5,869 nt of DNA, from the NCBI GenBank assembly GCA_002415895.1, contig DIAV01000364.1, forward strand, positions 15,032 through 20,900, in the 5' to 3' direction. Below, in pieces: positions 1 to 5,869 of the stretch. The translations under genes and the position numbers were made by a program. Under the pieces are notes generated by a model, which had not been told where the DNA came from, searched no databases, and worked only from the letters and a program-made list of their open reading frames with translations. The stretch comes from Anaerolineales bacterium UBA5069 (lineage in GTDB: Bacteria > Chloroflexota > Anaerolineae > Caldilineales > Caldilineaceae). Each line of letters opens with the position of its first letter. The stretch's first letter is position 1.

Positions 1-1732
1 GCGTGGGCGTTGGCGACGGCGTTGGTGCAGGCGTGGGCGGATCCGTTGGTGTGGGCGTTGGCGTTGGGATTGGCGTGAAGGTGCCCGTTGGTGTGAGCGA
101 AGGCAGTGCTGTCGGCGTGGCTGTATCGGTTGCGGTCAACGTGATCGTTGCCGTCGCACTCGCAGTGGGCGTGGGGCTGGCTGTCTCGGTCGCGGGCAAT
201 GGCGGCAGCGGTGTCGGCGTGTCGGTCGGCAGTTGGAAGATAGGCAGCGATTCGGTCGGCGTGGCCGAGCCGTCACCGGGTAAAACAACGACAACTGTAC
301 TCAACGGCGGCAGCGTGGGGCGCGGCGTGGGGGTGGGGGTGGGGGTGATCGTGCTATCGCTCGGCAGCACAATGATCGCAGGGAGTGTGGGCGTGCTGCG
401 CAGGCTATTGTTGCGCTGCGAGAGCGTGATGAGTGTGCCGAGCGTGCCTGCCGCAAGGATCAGCATGGCAAAGGCAGCTGCCCACAGCGTCCATCTGAAG
501 CTCGGGGACGGCGCAACCTGGCCTGGGCCAGCCACGGCAGCCAAATGCTGTGTTGTCGGCGGATTGTGCGACGGCAGCGCAATGGCGTTGGCATTGCCCG
601 CCGTGGCCAGCCCGCTCACGCCGGATGGCGCGCTCGGCGCATAGAGGCCGGGCACGAGGATTGTGGTTCCCGATGGGTCCAGCGGGCGGGCATGGGCAAC
701 GGCCAGATTCTGCGTCAAGGTAGCGCTGCTGTCGGCGGGGGGTGCGATGTCGCCGCGCAGCGCAATGGGCAGCATGGCTGCGGCCATGGCGGCCGGCGTG
801 GCAAAGCGATCCTCCGGGCGTTTGGCCAGGGCGCGCTGGAGCACACTCACGAGGTCGGGCGGCAATTCAGCCAGAAGCGTGGAGTCGATGAGCAGTGGAT
901 CGTAGACGTGCGCGTGCAGGATCTGCGTTGCACTGCCCACAAAGGGCAGCCGCCCGGTGACGCAGCGATAGAGAACCGTACCCAGTGCATAAATGTCGGC
1001 GCGGCCGTCAACTGTGCGGCTGCCCGCGGCCTGTTCGGGGGCCATGTAGGCAGGAGTGCCCACAGTGCGCCCTGCGCTGGTCAATTCGGGCGCATCCATA
1101 GCGCGCGCAATGCCAAAGTCCGAGAGCAAAGGCACAACTGGATACTCAAGCGATTCGAGCTGCACGCCGCCGGGTGCGCCGCGCCCCACGGGGCGCAGCA
1201 GAATATTGCTCGGCTTCACGTCGCGATGAATGATGCCCGCTTCATGCGCAAACGCAAGGGCGTCGGCAATGGGCACAAGGAGCGCGCACGCTTCGCCAGG
1301 GAGCAGTGTGCGCCGCTGGATGAGCAGATCGGCAAGGCTTTCGCCCTCCACCAGCTCCATGGCAATGTAGGCAACCTCGCCCTGGGGCGCCGTACCCACC
1401 TGCAAAATGCGCACCACATTGGGATGGCGCAGCGCGCCTGCTGTGAGCGCCTCGCGCCGGAAGCGTGTGTAGCTCTTCTCATCGGCCGAGGGCAGCAGCA
1501 CCTTGAGCGCGACCGTTTGCCCTTGCACCTGGTCAAAGGCACGGTAGACGGTGGCAACGCCGCCGCTGCCAATGCGCTGGCCAATCAGGTAGCGCCCAAT
1601 TTGGCGGCCCGTCAGGTCAGAGAGGCCAACCCCGGGTGGGCCGTCGCTGGGGCTATAGTCCGCGCCCCCCCCGCCGCCGCCGCCGCCGTCTGCGCCGTAA
1701 CTGTCTGAGAAAGGATTGTTTAGGGAATCCAC
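1..1732 (-). CDS. PknB-type transmembrane Ser/Thr protein kinase, 3' end cut off by the window
   Basis: Receptor-type Ser/Thr kinase, 577 codons visible, open at the left edge with no stop. A Gly-rich N-terminus (G16-G23) precedes a kinase domain at about residues 48-316. It has the P-loop GSGGVATV (55-62), K77 in VALKVLL, E94 in helix C, HRDVKPSN with D171, DFG with D205 and the GTPAYMAPEQ segment, so all catalytic residues are present and it should be an active RD kinase. A linker follows, then one membrane helix at about 414-437, then an extracytoplasmic Thr/Pro-rich stretch that leaves the window; any sensor domain lies beyond it. The chosen start is GTG at 1732-1730. It overlaps the upstream kinase's stop by 13 bp and has a GGAG 11 nt upstream. 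No ATG or better GTG/TTG was found before the kinase domain. The overlap implies cotranscription and coupled translation. The family assignment is very secure; substrate and signal are unknown. Confidence 0.9.
   Translation of the reverse strand, partial: MDSLNNPFSDSYGADGGGGGGGGADYSPSDGPPGVGLSDLTGRQIGRYLIGQRIGSGGVATVYRAFDQVQGQTVALKVLLPSADEKSYTRFRREALTAGALRHPNVVRILQVGTAPQGEVAYIAMELVEGESLADLLIQRRTLLPGEACALLVPIADALAFAHEAGIIHRDVKPSNILLRPVGRGAPGGVQLESLEYPVVPLLSDFGIARAMDAPELTSAGRTVGTPAYMAPEQAAGSRTVDGRADIYALGTVLYRCVTGRLPFVGSATQILHAHVYDPLLIDSTLLAELPPDLVSVLQRALAKRPEDRFATPAAMAAAMLPIALRGDIAPPADSSATLTQNLAVAHARPLDPSGTTILVPGLYAPSAPSGVSGLATAGNANAIALPSHNPPTTQHLAAVAGPGQVAPSPSFRWTLWAAAFAMLILAAGTLGTLITLSQRNNSLRSTPTLPAIIVLPSDSTITPTPTPTPRPTLPPLSTVVVVLPGDGSATPTESLPIFQLPTDTPTPLPPLPATETASPTPTASATATITLTATDTATPTALPSLTPTGTFTPIPTPTPTPTDPPTPAPTPSPTPT
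1665..1688. repeat. C8 tract merging into (CCG)6 microsatellite inside the second kinase
   Basis: Eight consecutive C residues (1665-1672) run into six CCG units (1671-1688). On the coding strand this encodes an eight-glycine run at residues 16-23, between the GTG start and the kinase domain. Both tracts are slippage-prone; a one-base change would put the kinase domain out of frame with its start. Confidence 0.85.
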
Positions 1733-4700
1733 TGTAGCGTATGCTCCAGCCAGTTTGTGAGGCTGCCCTCGATGGGCGCAAGCAGCAAGGTACGGCCACC
1801 GTCCAGTGGCTTGACCCAGATATTCCAGTTGCCGCCACGGTCACTCACAAACGCGACATGTTGCCCGTCGGGGCTAATTGCAGGCAGGCCATCCTGCGAT
1901 GACTCTGTGGTCAGTTGCATGACAATGCCATCGGCAAGATTCAGGCGAAAGACATCCCAGTCACCGCTGCGCCCGTTGGACATGAACACGATGCTGCCGC
2001 CATCGGGCGCCCACACGGGACGCGTGTCTGCCGAATTTGATGTCAGCGGCGTGGCATCGGAGCCGTCGGCACGCATGAGCCAGAGGCCCGGCTGCTGGCC
2101 TGCATCATCAACCCCATTATAGACGATCACATCGGAGGTGGGGCTCCACGCAGGCGCGAGACCTGCGGCGATGCGCGATGGCGTGTCGCGGCCGTCCGCT
2201 GCGACAGTGTATATGCGGGAGCGCAAATCGGTGGGATCAACGGACGCGTAGGCGAGGCGATCACCGCTGCCGCTCCATGATGGCGGGCTGTCCACTGCAT
2301 CGCCAACACCACGTGTGAAGATGATGGAGTGCGATGAGATGTCGCCACCTGCGTTCAGGTTGCGTCCGGCAATGCCCACAACATCGGGGCGGGTGCTGTG
2401 GAAGGCAATGATCGAATCTGCGGGCGAGAGCGCAGGCTGCCTGCCGTCGGCCACCACTTCCACGGCAGATGACCCGACGGCCGCGCCTACGGCGTAGATG
2501 CGGTAGCTTTCGGCTCCTGTTTGCGTGGAGTATAGCAGGCGACCGGGCAAGGTTGTTAGGGTGGTGTCATCATTCTGTGCCTGGCGCAGGCGGGTGCATT
2601 GGGCCCGCACTGCAGTCGCAGCGTCCACCGCCGCGTCAATCGTGGCTGTGGAGGCAGTGTCGCCCGGCACTGTGCGCGCAACGATTACGCTGACTTCAAG
2701 AAGGTCGGCGGCGGCGCAGGGATCGCTGCCGCCCAGCCGGGCCGCTCCTTCGCCGTCGAGTGCTGCGCGCAGAGCATTGAGGGCACTTTGGTCGTCCGGC
2801 CTTGCGGCAGCGGCGAGGGCGCTTTGGGCCAAAGCCTGCGCCGCGGCGTTATCAGGGCGCAACGTGGCGGCCTGCTCGAGTTCGGTGGCCGCAGCGCCAA
2901 TATCGCCCTGACGCAACTCTTGCAGCGCCGTGCGCAGGCGGCTTTCATAGAGCATTGCGTCTACGCGCTGCGTTTCAAAGTCGGTGTTAATCCGCTGCAC
3001 CAGTGTAAGGAAGGCCGCGGCCTGTTCCCACTCTTCATCGGCAAAGAGTGCCTGGGCATCCTGCCAGTAGGCGTTGATATCGCCGGATGGCGTTGGTTCC
3101 GGCGTGGCTGAAGTGGGTGACGGTGCAACCGCTGCGCTGCCGCTTTCCGGCGAGGCCGTCGGCTCTGTGGTTTCAGCAGCGCTTGTCGCCGCTGGCGTTG
3201 CGGGCTGCGCGGCATCTGGTGCCGCGTCCGCGCCTGACGGTGCGGTAGTTGAAGGTACGAACGCAGCAGGCGTTTGCGCTGCCGCCACCTGGTCGCCTGG
3301 CGTTATTGTGCTTGTGAGCTGGGGTGTCGCACTGGCTGCGACGAGATTGTCACCTCCAAAGCGGAAGGGGCCAACGTCCAGCAGCGCGCCAACAGCCAGC
3401 GCAAGCAGCACAAAGGTTGGAATGGCCAGCGCAAGCCCGACAAATACACCCCGCCAGCGCCATCCTGACGCAGGGGCTGGTGTGGCGCCACTCGATAGGG
3501 CCGTGCTTGTGGTTGTGGTGGTGCGCTTGGGGCGCGCCCCGGCCGTTTGCGCGCCCAACGACCCATTGGGCACGATGGGGCGCTGCGGGCCAACGGGCGC
3601 CGTTGCCTGCACCGGCGGGCCTGATTGTGGCTGCGCGTTTGTGGTTTGCGCAGCAGCGCTGTGGGCGAGTGATGGCGCCGGAATAATTACACGCAGGCTC
3701 TCACGCGGTGCGGATGCTGTCGCCAGGTCCGGGAAGGTCATGGTTTGATCAACCAGTTGGCCTGCGGGCTGCGCCGCGGTTGGCGCATAGGGCAAGGCAG
3801 AGAGTGGTGTCACCCCGCCCGGGCTAGTGCCACGCGCCAGGGAAGGGCGCCCTGGCCCCCCTGCACCCACCCCCAAATCGGTGGCCAACTCTGCCGCCGT
3901 ACGGTAGCGATCGGCAGGCTCTTTGGCCATGGAGCGCCGCAGAATCTCAACCATCAGCGGCGAGAGCAGGCGCAGCGCGTCATTGGGGATTGTCAACGAG
4001 TCGTAGACGTGCGCGTACAGAATTTGTGTTGTCGTACCGGAATAGGGGGAGCGACCCACCAGGCAGCGGTAGAGCACGGCGCCCAGTGAGTAGATGTCCG
4101 CGCGGCCATCAATTTCGCGTGTGCCGGCGCACTGCTCGGGCGACATGTACGCGGGCGTGCCAATCGTGCGCCCTGCGGTTGTGAGGTCCGGCGCGTCGAG
4201 CGCGCGTGCAATGCCAAAGTCGGAGAGCAGCGGCACCACGGGGTCATCCAGCACGGTCAGGCGTACGGCATGGGCCGCACCGGGGGCCACGCGCCGCAGC
4301 AAAATGTTGCTGGGTTTCACGTCCCTGTGAACAACGTTGCGGCTGTGGGCATAGGTGAGCGCGCGCGCGATGGGCGCAAGCAGCGCGCAACTGTCGGCCA
4401 CATTGAGCGTGTGCACCTTGTCGAGCAGGTCTGCGAGGCTCTGCCCTTCAACCAGTTCCATGGCAATGAACGTAAGGCCGTCTGCACCTGTTGTGGGGCT
4501 CACATCGAGGGTGCGCACAATGTGCGGGTGGTCCAGCGTGTCCACCATATGCGCTTCAAGGCGAAAGCGCTCGCGTACGGTGTCGTCCGCGTCGGCGAGG
4601 AGAATTTTGAGCGCAACAACGTCGCCGGTGCGCAAGTCCACGCCGCTGTAGACAGCAGCCATGGCGCCGCCGCCAATGCGCGCCTCTACGCGATAGCCAC

Positions 4701-4827
4701 CCACATCGCGGCCAATCAGCGTGCCGCGCGCCGCGCGCGCACTGCGATCTGACGGCGCGTCACTGTAGAGGGGCGCACCGGAGAGCTGCGCATACTGGTC
4801 TCGATTATCCGGTTCAACATTCTCCAT
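1720..4827 (-). CDS. Transmembrane Ser/Thr protein kinase with TPR-like and PD40/TolB-like propeller ectodomain
   Basis: About 1035 residues if started at ATG 4827. The kinase domain (about 45-316) has P-loop GGGAMAAV (52-59), K74, helix C E91, HRDVKPSN with D169, DFG with D203 and GTPAYMSPEQ (223-232): a complete RD kinase of PknB type. A Pro/Ala/Thr-rich juxtamembrane region with a KR-Thr5 patch leads to one membrane helix (about 461-483). The positive charges before the helix put the kinase inside. Outside come a Thr/Pro/Ser linker (about 484-583), TPR-like helical hairpins (about 584-675) and a C-terminal beta-propeller (about 760-1020). The propeller has five PD40/TolB-like motifs, for example PAISPDGQHVAFVSDR and PVWAPDGGSIVFMSN, typical of ligand or protein binding. 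An in-frame TTG at 4872 would add 15 residues. ATG is preferred, although its nearest purine-rich stretch (GGAAGAG) is 15 nt upstream, so the start is uncertain. It heads an operon with the downstream kinase. The kinase call is very secure; the ligand is unknown. Confidence 0.95.
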   Translation of the reverse strand: MENVEPDNRDQYAQLSGAPLYSDAPSDRSARAARGTLIGRDVGGYRVEARIGGGAMAAVYSGVDLRTGDVVALKILLADADDTVRERFRLEAHMVDTLDHPHIVRTLDVSPTTGADGLTFIAMELVEGQSLADLLDKVHTLNVADSCALLAPIARALTYAHSRNVVHRDVKPSNILLRRVAPGAAHAVRLTVLDDPVVPLLSDFGIARALDAPDLTTAGRTIGTPAYMSPEQCAGTREIDGRADIYSLGAVLYRCLVGRSPYSGTTTQILYAHVYDSLTIPNDALRLLSPLMVEILRRSMAKEPADRYRTAAELATDLGVGAGGPGRPSLARGTSPGGVTPLSALPYAPTAAQPAGQLVDQTMTFPDLATASAPRESLRVIIPAPSLAHSAAAQTTNAQPQSGPPVQATAPVGPQRPIVPNGSLGAQTAGARPKRTTTTTSTALSSGATPAPASGWRWRGVFVGLALAIPTFVLLALAVGALLDVGPFRFGGDNLVAASATPQLTSTITPGDQVAAAQTPAAFVPSTTAPSGADAAPDAAQPATPAATSAAETTEPTASPESGSAAVAPSPTSATPEPTPSGDINAYWQDAQALFADEEWEQAAAFLTLVQRINTDFETQRVDAMLYESRLRTALQELRQGDIGAAATELEQAATLRPDNAAAQALAQSALAAAARPDDQSALNALRAALDGEGAARLGGSDPCAAADLLEVSVIVARTVPGDTASTATIDAAVDAATAVRAQCTRLRQAQNDDTTLTTLPGRLLYSTQTGAESYRIYAVGAAVGSSAVEVVADGRQPALSPADSIIAFHSTRPDVVGIAGRNLNAGGDISSHSIIFTRGVGDAVDSPPSWSGSGDRLAYASVDPTDLRSRIYTVAADGRDTPSRIAAGLAPAWSPTSDVIVYNGVDDAGQQPGLWLMRADGSDATPLTSNSADTRPVWAPDGGSIVFMSNGRSGDWDVFRLNLADGIVMQLTTESSQDGLPAISPDGQHVAFVSDRGGNWNIWVKPLDGGRTLLLAPIEGSLTNWLEHTLQWIP

Positions 4828-4924
4828 AGCGGCGTAAATCGGCTCTTCCAACGCGAACCCACACCTATGCAATTGCGCTACATGCCCTCGCAGTGATGCA
4901 GCGGTTGATCATGCAACGCGCCGG

Positions 4925-5004
4925 ACATGCGAACTGAAAGATGCGCCGCGATTTGCAGACTATCTTGTTCAGGGATACCATTTTAGCATACGACATTCGC
5001 ATGT
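4925..5004. repeat. 9-bp inverted repeat pair flanking the minus-strand promoter
   Basis: ACATGCGAA (4925-4933) is the exact reverse complement of TTCGCATGT (4996-5004). The arms are 71 bp apart, close to seven helical turns, with the candidate kinase -10 between them. The right arm overlaps the candidate -35. It may be a looping operator, or chance, since the match is only 9 bp. Confidence 0.3.
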
Positions 5005-5007
5005 GAG
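4980..5007 (-). promoter_or_regulatory. Candidate sigma70-type promoter for the kinase operon
   Basis: Read on the minus strand, there is an extended -10, TGC-TAAAAT (4988-4980; five of six bases match TATAAT, with the TG one base upstream). CTCACA (5007-5002) lies 16 bp upstream and matches four of six bases of TTGACA. Initiation would fall near 4973, giving a leader of roughly 145 nt before ATG 4827. It is the best minus-strand candidate in the divergent region, judged by eye only. Confidence 0.4.
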
Positions 5008-5022
5008 AGTGGTGGCGTGTCT

Positions 5023-5050
5023 TTGACAGCCGCCCCGGGCTGGATACGGC
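5023..5050 (+). promoter_or_regulatory. Candidate promoter of the FHA-winged helix gene
   Basis: A perfect -35 hexamer TTGACA occurs at 5023-5028, 65 nt before the GTG. The downstream -10 is poor: GATACG (14 bp spacing) and TACGGC (16 bp spacing) are the nearest options, both weak. The weak -10 region coincides with the left arm and spacer of an inverted repeat at 5039-5060, which suggests a regulated promoter if it is real. Confidence 0.3.
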
Positions 5051-5060
5051 ACTATCCAGC
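5039..5060. promoter_or_regulatory. 8-bp perfect inverted repeat, possible operator or leader hairpin
   Basis: GCTGGATA (5039-5046) and TATCCAGC (5053-5060) are exact reverse complements separated by CGGCAC. The element starts 10 bp after the TTGACA box and ends 20 bp before the GGAGGT. It could be a dimer-binding operator overlapping the -10/+1 region, or an mRNA hairpin just upstream of the ribosome site. The symmetry is seen directly; the role is inferred. Confidence 0.45.
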
Positions 5061-5080
5061 GTATTGCCTGCAACCCATTT

Positions 5081-5086
5081 GGAGGT
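5081..5086 (+). promoter_or_regulatory. Strong Shine-Dalgarno site of the FHA-winged helix gene
   Basis: GGAGGT lies 6 nt before the GTG at 5093 and is a near-perfect anti-16S match. It fixes the GTG as the start and shows that the longer open frame on the opposite strand here is a shadow. Confidence 0.85.
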
Positions 5087-5092
5087 GCCGTC

Positions 5093-5737
5093 GTGAGCCG
5101 CTTCGGACGACTTGTATGCTTGAATGGCCCGAAATCCGGCGCCGAATTTGACCTTGTGCAGAACCTTACCATCGTGGGCCGCGCCAACGATGTGCAACTG
5201 CTGCTTGAAGACCAGTTTGCTTCGCGCCACCACGCCGAGATTGAGCGCATTGACAGCGCCTATCAGGTACGCGACATGCAAAGCAAGAACGGCGTCTTTG
5301 TGGATGGCCAGCGGCTCGAACTGGGCGAATCGGCCTGGCTGAGTGATGGCTGCGAAGTGCAGTTCGCATCCACCAAATTCCGCTTCTACGATCCTTCGGC
5401 CACGGTGACTGCGCCTTCGCTTATGGCCGTGCGCGAGCCGGGTTTGCGCATTGATGCGTCCACGCGCCAGGTCTTTGTTGATGGCGTGCTGCTGGACCCG
5501 CCGCTGAGCGTCAAGCAATTTGATCTGCTCTGGTTTCTCTTCCAGAATCGCGGACGCGTTGTGAGCAAGGATGAAATCGCCCAGGCCGTTTGGCCCGAGT
5601 CGCAAGGCGATATTTACGACGCCAACATTGACCGCATGGTGAGCCGCGTGCGCAGCCGCATTGAGCCGGACGAAAGCGCCGAGCCACGCTTCATCAGTAC
5701 GGTGCGTGGCTACGGCTATCAGCTTTTCGTGCGCTAA
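5093..5737 (+). CDS. FHA domain-winged helix (OmpR/PhoB-type) transcriptional regulator
   Basis: A soluble 214-residue protein that joins a phosphothreonine reader to a DNA-binding domain. The N-terminal FHA domain (about 6-98) keeps the phosphothreonine-binding signature: G29-R30, S44-R45-H46 and N66-G67, so binding should be intact. The C-terminal winged helix (about 115-213) matches the Trans_reg_C fold: LSVKQFDLLWFLFQNRGRVVSKDEI leads to the recognition helix near 176-190, and the ISTVRGYGYQL wing closes it. There is no receiver domain, so control should come through phosphothreonine binding rather than Asp phosphorylation. The GTG start has an excellent GGAGGT 6 nt upstream. The gene is divergent from the two kinases, whose autophosphorylated threonines are natural candidate partners. 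Mycobacterial EmbR is a known FHA-containing regulator controlled by a Ser/Thr kinase, but its domain order is reversed and it carries a BTAD domain. The domain calls are secure; partner and target genes are inferred. Confidence 0.95.
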   Translation: MSRFGRLVCLNGPKSGAEFDLVQNLTIVGRANDVQLLLEDQFASRHHAEIERIDSAYQVRDMQSKNGVFVDGQRLELGESAWLSDGCEVQFASTKFRFYDPSATVTAPSLMAVREPGLRIDASTRQVFVDGVLLDPPLSVKQFDLLWFLFQNRGRVVSKDEIAQAVWPESQGDIYDANIDRMVSRVRSRIEPDESAEPRFISTVRGYGYQLFVR

Positions 5738-5771
5738 TGGCGCGCATGCGTTAAATCATGATGAAGACAGG

Positions 5772-5797
5772 GCCCCCGTCAAACGGGGGCTTCTGCT
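5772..5797 (+). terminator. Rho-independent terminator of the FHA-winged helix gene
   Basis: GCCCCCGT (5772-5779) pairs perfectly with ACGGGGGC (5783-5790) around a CAA loop, an 8-bp GC-rich stem followed by the T-rich TTCTGCTTCT. It lies 34 nt after the TAA, so the FHA gene is likely transcribed alone. Confidence 0.75.
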
Positions 5798-5869
5798 TCT
5801 GCAAAGGCGCTGCCACCAAATGGTGCGTCCTGCATATGCGCGAGTGATTGCGTAGCGGCGGCTTCAGTG
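5798..5869. other. Unassigned sequence after the terminator
   Basis: No coding signal, RNA gene or convincing regulatory site is visible between the terminator and the right edge. It may be the leader of a gene lying outside the window. Confidence 0.5.

Noticed and set aside
1..360. Tandem GGCGTTGGTGT-like repeats as a possible satellite or CRISPR-like array
   Set aside because: The units are irregular codon-level Thr-Pro repeats in frame with the kinase; there are no uniform spacers or conserved repeat units.
3..644. Plus-strand open frame encoding a Gly-Val repeat protein
   Set aside because: It is the antisense image of the Thr/Pro-rich linker and membrane region of the minus-strand kinase; the repeat comes from Thr-Pro codons read backwards.
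545..1708. 387-residue plus-strand open frame
   Set aside because: It lies entirely antisense to the catalytic domain of the second kinase, resembles no known domain, and results from the GC-rich codon bias.
3074..3748. 224-residue plus-strand Ala/Val/Gly-rich open frame
   Set aside because: It is antisense to the low-complexity linkers and membrane helix of the first kinase; the low complexity explains the absence of stops.
4828..4872. TTG start adding 15 residues to the first kinase
   Set aside because: TTG is a weak start and its closest GAGG is 13 nt upstream; the extra residues form no recognisable element. Kept as an alternative only.
4869..4876. GCAATTGC palindrome in the divergent region
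   Set aside because: A single 8-bp palindrome with no second copy or supporting context is not enough to call an operator.
4865..5605. 246-residue minus-strand open frame over the FHA gene
   Set aside because: The plus-strand gene has clear FHA and winged-helix domains and a perfect Shine-Dalgarno site; the antisense frame has no recognisable domain.

Overview
The window is GC-rich bacterial DNA. It carries a compact phosphothreonine-signalling locus: two tandem transmembrane Ser/Thr protein kinases on the minus strand, and a divergent plus-strand gene for an FHA-domain winged-helix regulator. The large multi-kinase style (PknB-type catalytic domain, one membrane helix, Pro/Thr-rich linker, PD40/TolB-like propeller) together with a short FHA-winged-helix protein suggests a Chloroflexota bacterium of the Anaerolineae/Caldilineae/Ardenticatenia kind. 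That assignment is inferred from domain style only; no marker gene is present.

Layout. Positions 1-1732 (minus) hold the N-terminal 577 codons of a second kinase, which runs off the left edge while still in a Thr-Pro repeat linker. Because it has no stop inside the window and starts with GTG, it is easily missed, and the plus-strand Gly-Val 'proteins' over it are shadows. Positions 1720-4827 (minus) hold the first kinase, about 1035 residues: kinase domain, membrane helix, low-complexity linker, TPR-like helices and a five-motif PD40 propeller. Its stop codon overlaps the GTG start of the second kinase by 13 bp, so the two are probably cotranscribed and translationally coupled. Positions 4828-5092 are the divergent regulatory region, with a candidate promoter for each direction and two inverted repeats. 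Positions 5093-5737 (plus) encode the FHA-winged-helix protein, followed by a strong intrinsic terminator at 5772-5797. From there to 5869 nothing is recognisable.

How the parts may work together (inference): the ectodomains sense something outside the membrane, the cytoplasmic kinase domains phosphorylate threonines, and the FHA domain of the divergent product binds a phosphothreonine on a kinase or on another target. Its OmpR/PhoB-type winged helix would then turn this into transcriptional control, possibly of this intergenic region. The two kinase domains are close paralogues (61 of 80 residues identical by hand count across the activation segment) and share a 16-residue extension between the catalytic loop and DFG. 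Their extracytoplasmic parts differ as far as can be seen. This looks like a duplicated kinase with diversified sensor modules.
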